Assembly: GCA_017654935.2 (NCBI GenBank)
Contig: CM065695.1
Coordinates: forward strand, 37,490,169-37,554,168
DNA length: 64,000 nt
Direction of reading: 5' to 3'
Source: Phymorhynchus buccinoides
Taxonomy: Eukaryota; Mollusca; Gastropoda; Neogastropoda; Raphitomidae
The notes under the pieces are model-generated. The model made no database searches and was not told the origin of the DNA. It was given only the letters and a program-made list of their open reading frames with translations. Position numbers and translations under genes: made by a program. Position 1 is the first letter of the stretch; each line of letters starts with the position of its first letter. Below are positions 56,918 through 64,000 of the stretch, piece by piece.

Positions 56918-57064
56918 TACATTTCTCTGGTCATCCATTTTCCGTTTTTGCCTTTCTGACCAAACATGAAGCTGTATTTGATGAACATTTTTCAGCTAAT
57001 TATCATTTTGGAATAATAAATATGAAATCAGTCATGATAAAGTCCATTATCTAAGGATAGGAAG

Positions 57065-57116
<52 letters not shown>
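56820..57116. repeat. two very long poly-C tracts
   Basis: About 97 bases of C with two A interruptions (56820-56917) and about 50 C (57067-57116). Confidence 0.95.
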
Positions 57117-57371
57117 ATATGTAGTGCAGTACACCGCGGCATTTGTCACAGTTGTGGTTGGAATGAAGTTCAGTTTAACGTCGCGTATCGGCTTTCGCCA
57201 TGAACGACGGAACAGTTGTGGTTCATTACGTTTTTCCGTCTTATAGGGGTAAGGGTAGGGTTATTATTCCAAAAAGATAATTAGCTGAAAAGGTTCATAA
57301 AATACAGCTTTATGTTTGGTAAGAAAGGCAAAAACGGAAAAAAATAGAATTAACCGAGAAATGCAGGGGGG
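56919..57371. mobile_element. foldback element with telomere-like word at inner arm edge
   Basis: Arms 56919-57020 and 57261-57371 are inverted and about 85% alike, sharing ccgtttttgcctttct, gctgtatttt, tcagctaattatc and tttggaataata. The right arm is preceded by ggggtaagggtagggtta. A poly-C tract abuts each outer end of the region or its loop. Confidence 0.8.
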
Positions 57372-57532
57372 GTGGCACATCTTTACCAAACATTTCTGTC
57401 AAACTTACTGTAAAGAAAAGTTGGCGTTTGCAATAACTCTGAACCCCCTGTGATGATGCATCAAATAAGGCTTTTCCTTACCTCCCAAATTAGTTAATGA
57501 CATAAGATCATTGATTAGATCATAAAATCAAT

Positions 57533-57940
<408 letters not shown>

Positions 57941-57980
57941 TATCTGCATGTACAAACCGTGATCTTCATCACATTCTTAA

Positions 57981-58222
57981 AGACACACTGACCCACCTTG
58001 ATTAAGTCCTTTGGTGTTTTTTCTGGATAGTAGCTGTGACCATGCACATACAAATGTCCCCACCTTCAAATTGAGGCTGCTCTTTAAAAAATGATGTTTC
58101 GTTTTCAATTTTGGGGACATTTTGTATGGGAGTCAAACCTGGTCCAAAACAAGATTTCTTACCAGCTATAAGAGGGAAAACACGTGAAAACCCGCGATTT
58201 TGACACGTGATCTGGTGGGTCT
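57981..58222 (-). mobile_element. MITE family E, copy 2
   Basis: TTAA at 57977-57980 on the left and a near-TTAA (TTGA) on the right. Inverted homologue of 5163-5389. Confidence 0.65.
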
Positions 58223-58229
58223 TTGAGCT

Positions 58230-58590
58230 AAGCTCTCTCTGTTTCTGTCTATCTGTGCATTTATGTCTCTGTCTCTGGCTCTTTTCTATACTGATCATGT
58301 TTCTCAGCTTGGTACTAATTACGAAGTCAACTAGCACAGGCTTTTATTATGTAGGAACATGTGAAAATAGCAGAAGGTGATACTGTAATGAGCTCTCGTC
58401 ACGTAGCCCACAGTAACCACAGGACGATGTCCTGTCATTAAAAACTCTTGTCCATCATCACCCCTACGTAAATTCACCTGGAAAAAAAACCAACGGAGCA
58501 GAAGAGGGAACCGATGCCTCTATTAGTTAAAAAAAAGAAAAAGATCAGGGGCGGATCGGTTTGTGAAGGAGGGAGGGGTTCCAACAGCTC
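58230..58590. other. intergenic, no gene seen
   Basis: Nothing recognised. Confidence 0.4.
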
Positions 58591-58593
58591 TGT

Positions 58594-58843
58594 CAGGCAT
58601 CAGAATTGTCAGAGGATTAAGAATTTCTGACAGAGGATTGGCTTCTCTTGTCAGAGGTTTTGCCTTTTGATTCAGTGTTATCCTTCGTGTTAAATAACAT
58701 TTTTAAAGTGATTTATCACTATATTAAGCCTTTTTGGTGGTGTTCGGAACTGATTTCAGTGTTGTCCCTCTACAGTCTAGAGCCTTGATGTCCCTTTTAC
58801 GGCGGTTTTCAGAGGATTGGACTTCAGACCATTCTGATGCCTG
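58594..58843. mobile_element. TIR element CAGGCATCAGAAT, copy 2
   Basis: 250 bp, direct-orientation homologue of 7478-7733, flanked by TCTGT on both sides. Confidence 0.8.
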
Positions 58844-58854
58844 TCTGTACTGTT

Positions 58855-59085
58855 GGGGTGTCTGGGGAAGCTGACGAAAATGTGATTGTAAAAGATGCAA
58901 TGAAGGCCTCTTTTTGGGAGAGTAAGCTAAAACTATGGCACGGAATTGCATGACGTTCATGAAATCAAAGGTGGCGGACGGTAGTCATGGATTTACCCCC
59001 TCTCCCCCTCCTACCCCCCCCCTCTCTCTCTCTCTCTTGGAGGGGGGTCCGGAACCTTTGTACCTCCCCCCAAATCCGCCTATGA
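58855..59085 (+). repeat. diverged copy of the 13.1/41.2-kb repeat
   Basis: ctggggaagctgacgaaaat, attgtaaaagatgcaatgaa, atggcacggaattgcatgac and ggaggggggtccggaacctt follow the order of 13180-13350. Confidence 0.6.
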
Positions 59086-59339
59086 GAAAATGAGGCTATT
59101 TCGAGACCAGAAAGATACATTAATTAGACAAACCAAAGAAAGAAACGCAGCGTACAAAACAACGCATTTGTTATAAACTCTAGGTATGACATTGAGGTGG
59201 TACCCTCTTATGCACACTTAGCCTACCGATGCCCGTGCATACATACACTGTGCACAAGGTTTGTACTGATTAGGGCCTTAACAAGAATATGTTATAGAGC
59301 CGTGCTTATCTATTAATAAGAGAGAGAAACAAACAGACA

Positions 59340-59600
<261 letters not shown>

Positions 59601-59609
59601 TAAAAAAGA

Positions 59610-60155
59610 AATCAAGACACAGAGAAAAGAAGAAATAAAATTTATGCGAGGAAAAGTATCAAAAAATAGATAATTTATTGGCAATTGCTAACTCAAAACG
59701 TTCCGTTCACATAAGTGGTAAAAGCAAAATACATTGTACCACGCTTTGGATCTGAGTCATGGAATAGACCATTTTACAAGGTTGATGGAACAATTTATAC
59801 ACCTACGAAACAGCATTGTAAGGAATTAATAAAATAGAACTGTCTGAGTCAGAGGATAAAAAATGATGTAGAAGGAATGTGTGCGTGTGGGGGTGGATGG
59901 GTCATGGGAAAGGAGGTGTGTGGATGGGCATGACAAATTTATTAATACCTTTAAATCTTCTTGAATATGGATTCACAGTCTCTGGCATTTAATCACGATT
60001 ATAGTTTCCCTATTATTCACTTGAATATGTCAACCAGACATATCGAGGCCATTCGAGGGGCGTTCTCTTCGTTTAGTTTTAAGTCGTAAAACAAAAATCT
60101 ATTTAGATTTTGTGACGACCTCTAGAAACAGTTGGTTTTTTTTACTATTGTGGTT
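59610..60155. other. intergenic, no gene seen
   Basis: Nothing recognised. Confidence 0.4.
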
Positions 60156-60162
60156 TATCATT

Positions 60163-60252
<90 letters not shown>

Positions 60253-60339
60253 ATGCCATGTTTACACAGATACACACATGCAAGCACACACACGTAGGCT
60301 GCACCTGAGCGCGCGCACACACACACACACTCACACACA

Positions 60340-60427
<88 letters not shown>
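60163..60427. repeat. (GA)n and (CA)n microsatellites
   Basis: About 44 GA repeats (60163-60251) and about 50 CA repeats (60318-60426). Confidence 0.95.
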
Positions 60428-60429
<2 letters not shown>

Positions 60430-60934
60430 CATGCATGCAAGCATAACACAGTACACAATACAGGCATTGGTGATCCGCAAAAGGATAATCTTTATGCCAA
60501 AAAGTCGTGTGTGTTTTTTGTGTGAGGGGAAAATGCAATGCAATGCAAAAGAACACAACCGAACAGTGGGTCCTTTTTCTTAAATTTTAATTTATTTTAT
60601 TTTAAAATTTCTTGGACAATCACAACAACGTGACAAGATAACAAAGCCATGAGAACGAGCTCTTACGGTAGTTTAAAAGCTATATATTATGTTGAAATGG
60701 CTTGAAAAAAATGTCTTTCCATTTAACTGAACTGAGATAATGGTCATCATTGCCAGGAAATTATTTAGGACTTTCTTTCAGTTTCTAGTGTGACCGGTTC
60801 TATATCTTTCATGAATATGGGGTGTCATTATAACAAAAGTAAATTCTCATCTGGAGGCGTGTTTATATAGCTTGCCATTTGGCTAACAGTAACTGTCCAA
60901 ACACCTTCGTCGGAACATTGGAACACCACACATA

Positions 60935-60986
60935 CACACTCACACTCATACACACGCACGCGCGCACGCACACGCACACGCACACG

Positions 60987-61016
<30 letters not shown>
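60935..61016. repeat. CA/CG-rich microsatellite
   Basis: CA repeats interrupted by CG. Confidence 0.9.
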
Positions 61017-61017
<1 letters not shown>

Positions 61018-61069
61018 TAACAAAGCCCCTATGGTACCTATTCATCTACAGCAATACCAGAAAAAGGTA

Positions 61070-62200
61070 GGTCTACTGAGAGGCAAGCAAACCAGGAACT
61101 TCTTTTAAAACAAAACACACAACAAAACTTCACGTTTGTTTCTTTCCATAATATACTGATCCCTCAACCGATACTGAGCACAGAACCAAAACAGAAAGAA
61201 ACGTGCATACACAAATTAACGTGAATTCTAGAATGAACTAAGAATGAATATCATCAATAGTGAATAGACGTTAAATAAACCACCCGAAACTAGCCTTGTA
61301 CAATTCTGAGCTTACGGGCTTGAGCAAAATTACTAGGCCTTGTGTTGTTGTTGTTGTTGTTGTTTTCGTTCCCCAGCTTAAACGCTCTGGGGGCACACCC
61401 AGTGCCATGTGAACATTTCGCATGGCCTTGGGTGGGAAGATTACGTGTATGGCTGCTTTTTAGATCAACAGGACAAGTCAAATGCTGAAGCTAGGCAATC
61501 GGTGATGTGACCAGGGTCAAGCGAAACCCAGGCGTGTACAGAAGGCTGGGGGTGGTATGCGGAGTTTGAGGGGGTCCCGTTTGAGGACCCATCGGCAAAT
61601 GGTCTGCAATGCCCACACCCTGCGTTCTTCCTGCGCTTGGTCGTACTGGGACCTGATCCGATCTGCACCCACCACAGCAATGTGTCAGTCAACTAGCGCA
61701 GCTCTGGCTCTCTGCACTTTGCCTGCTTGAATTAATGAAACTTTGAGTTTTACGTCCTCTCGACCTGGGAAGGCACATATGGGGCATTTATATTTTGTTA
61801 GATATAATGGAGAACATAAAAGAAAACAGACACAAACCAAAAATGGGACGTTACAAAAACATGGACAACATATATATAGGAATGGAGGTCATTCATTATT
61901 GCGCAAGCCGTATGTCAGCATTTTATTTGGAATGATTTAAAATTTTAAAATTTGAATACCAACACTTTGCCTGCTTTAGTGCGTTGCTTGCTTTTATAAT
62001 ATACTTCCTTCCACCACCCCACCCCTCCCGCTTCGCCCCGCCCCCTCACCTACCAATATCACCACACCATTCTTTACCATTTTAGAGGCCGACTCACGTG
62101 TGCAACTACAATCGTACGGCTATCCAACTGTGACATTTGTGAGACATGATTCTCATGAAATAGCATATGGCTCCAACCCACCTGCGTGCGCATCTCGACC
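61070..62200. other. intergenic, no gene seen
   Basis: A (GTT)n tract at 61343-61362; otherwise nothing recognised. Confidence 0.4.
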
Positions 62201-62216
62201 CTTCCAACGGAAGTGT

Positions 62217-62385
62217 CGCCATCTTAGTCCTTATTTGTGTGTAAACAAAGTGAAAATGTTATTTAAATGTGTAAAGAAAACATCCAGATGTTATAAATAC
62301 AGTTTAGATAAGTTTTGAATTGGAACAGCCAAATGCGCAGCATCGATCTGGCATTTTTCAAAAAAAGGTAAGGACTAAGATGGCG
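62217..62385. repeat. 17-bp perfect inverted repeat with YY1-like motifs
   Basis: CGCCATCTTAGTCCTTA at 62217-62233 and its exact complement at 62369-62385. Each contains AAGATGGCG on one strand. Confidence 0.8.
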
Positions 62386-62400
62386 GTCTCCCAGCAATAC

Positions 62401-62455
62401 TCAGGTCAGGTCAGGTAGTTAGGACATTAGGCCTTGCGGCCTCTTCACTGTCCTG
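62401..62455 (+). repeat. AGGTC-repeat element, copy 2
   Basis: Three aggtc units then aggtagttaggacattaggc and cttgcggcctcttcact. Confidence 0.75.
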
Positions 62456-62749
62456 TCATTTTGTTTGAACTTTTGCACAGCTGAGAGGGTTTTTTGTGTG
62501 TTTTTCGGCAAATCTGCCTTTTAGTCATGCTTATATTGTAGTCTTGATATGTTGGTGTATTTATCAAGGAGGTTTTTGTGCAGGAAGAGTATTCCAAAAC
62601 TTTGTTACTCTGTTAGAAAATATTTTGTTTCTAATATTAGTTCGGCTATACTGGGTTAGTATTTTTAAATCACTGTTACGGGTTCTCGAGTCAGTTGTTA
62701 TCTGGAACAAAGATTTATTAGTATTGTTATCACTGTGAAAATGTTTCTA

Positions 62750-62960
62750 TGCAGCAGTGTTTATCAGATCCCCACGAATTCTTCTGTATTTCAGAGATGG
62801 TAATTTCAACTTCCTTAGTCTGTGTTCGTAATCAAGGTGACCAACACCTTTAATCAATTTTGTTGCTCGTCTTTGGACCCTTTCTAATACTGCCGATTGC
62901 CTTTTTAAAAACGGACTTCAGACCCGATTTCCATATTCTATATTCTATATATTTCCATAT
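62750..62960 (-). mobile_element. LINE reverse-transcriptase fragment on minus strand
   Basis: The complement reads LERVQRRATKLIKGVGH, LDYEHRLRKLKLPSLKYRR and IRGDLIN. This is the VQRRATKxIxG...YExRLxxLxLPxLxxRRxRGDxI signature of LINE reverse transcriptases. Upstream EYGNRV is followed by TGA where Trp is expected. Ends undefined. Confidence 0.8.
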
Positions 62961-63229
62961 ACTGTCTAAATGCATCTGATGAAATCCTACTAGTTTTGTT
63001 CATAATATTTTTACCGCCCCCTACACGAATCTGATTAAATAGTCTATGTGCATTTCTGTGTCAGACACTTGACGATATTCGTGTATTGCTACATGACTAT
63101 AGTGAACGAAAATAGAAGGATTTCATTAGATTCCGACGCTTAGACAGCAGGATTTCACCAGAATCATGCCTCACAGACGTCGTCAAAGTCGGATAGTCAT
63201 ATACGACTGAAACTGGACATCAGGCTCCC

Positions 63230-63693
63230 CTGGGGATACCAGGTGGGTGGGTGGGTGGGGTCTTTCGATTTATGTGTAAAGCGCCCTGTAGCCTACATAG
63301 TAGGATGGGCGCCATATAAATTTTCCTTATTATTATTATTATTATTTTTATTTTTCGCAAAAATAGTTCCCCAAACTTCTCGAAGTTCTGTGCTTGTAAC
63401 TTCCTCTATAATCTTCCACTCTCTTTGACTCTGCCTTTTTCCTTTGCTTACTGTCATTTACTATCTTTCTGACTTATTGGCCCATTCTCCTGCCTTTTAA
63501 AAACAAATCTTCAAAATAACTTTTCTCCTTTGAGAGCTCCTCCGAAATCGGAATGTGTCGGCTGTATGCATAGGGGAGACCAGTAAAAATTGAAAAAGGA
63601 CACATACCTACTTTACCCATTATGGCCTTTTGGCCTGGGAAAGCAGAAGAAGAAGAAGAAGAAGAAGAAGAAGAAGAAGAAGAAGAAGAAGAA
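63230..63693 (-). mobile_element. SINE-like family, long copy with (GAA)n tail
   Basis: ctggggataccaggtgggtg, a foreign LINE-type tail (63271-63350), cttctcgaagttctgtgctt, ttggcccattctcctgcctt, cgaaatcggaatgtgtcggc and gcctgggaaagcag, then about 15 GAA triplets. The embedded tail looks like a separate insertion. Confidence 0.75.
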
Positions 63694-63734
63694 GGACCTG
63701 AGTCAACAATAGTATCTGTATTGTTAAAAATTTG

Positions 63735-63850
63735 GGACTTTCCTGGTGTTGCACTGCGTCCGGGCATTGCCTCCAGGATCGTTCCCACCATCTTTATGTC
63801 TACTAATGTCCCATATGTGTCTGTTCCAGACCTGGAGGACGTTACACAGA
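63735..63850 (+). repeat. dispersed SINE-like repeat, copy 3
   Basis: ctggtgttgcactgcgtccg, ctccaggatcgttcccacca, actaatgtcccatatgtgtc and ggaggacgtta. Confidence 0.65.
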
Positions 63851-64000
63851 TTTTTCTTCGACAAGAGTCAGCCCATTTTGCCTCTGCAGGGATTTACTTA
63901 CCGCAAGCAGTAATTTACCATCCCTCTTCCCCCTCTTTACGCACTACCCTCTCTGCACCCCTTCCCTTTCCTGATGCAGGCACTCCTTGTCACATGCAGT

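Noticed and set aside
56751..56969. Poly-proline ORF
   Set aside because: Translation of a poly-C homopolymer.

Overview
This is eukaryotic genomic DNA from an animal, most likely a marine mollusc. That assignment is an inference: it rests on intron-rich genes, a lineage-expanded C2H2 zinc-finger pair, very dense (CT)n/(CA)n/(GA)n microsatellites, poly-C/poly-G runs and many short non-autonomous transposons. There are no operons, CRISPR arrays or ribosome binding sites. Two 500-base runs of N (11154-11653 and 53501-54000) are assembly gaps.

Three protein-coding loci can be supported. (1) At 406-4992 (+) are the last four coding exons of UTP4/cirhin, a WD40 protein of the small-subunit ribosome-assembly machinery. 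Both ends of its intronic sequence are unusual. The 3' edge of one exon plus its splice donor has become a 67-bp minisatellite with about 27 donor copies (1556-3368). The acceptor of the last exon is also tandemly repeated, as three decoys plus the real site (4490-4875), and each decoy carries an in-frame stop. (2) At 14671-19571 (+) is a three-exon gene for an 894-residue protein with an unfamiliar N-terminal module and 15 C2H2 finger units. (3) At 42938-47924 (+) is its paralogue (748 residues) with the same exon-intron phases. The pair differ by coding minisatellite expansion, by which finger is broken, and by intronic transposon insertions, and they share a nearly identical stretch at fingers 11-13.

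Broken gene pieces include an MCM-helicase-like exon set with a degenerate Walker A and B (25836-26031), the 5' end of a TTF/BED-finger hAT-type transposase (26568-26950), and a 689-bp hAT-like element with perfect 14-bp ends (51076-51764).

The rest is mobile and repeated DNA. It includes at least five families of TTAA-flanked miniature elements (several piggyBac-like), pogo/mariner-like MITEs, hAT-like MITEs, inverted-repeat foldback elements (three with telomere-like motifs), 5'-truncated LINEs with recognisable reverse-transcriptase C-termini, a (GAA)-tailed SINE-like family, and recent tandem duplications at 24-25.7 kb and 31.4-34.2 kb. One 815-bp TIR element with an exact 8-bp target duplication (52631-53445) sits inside a LINE reading frame. 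Most single-copy stretches between these contain nothing I can identify; they are listed as such.
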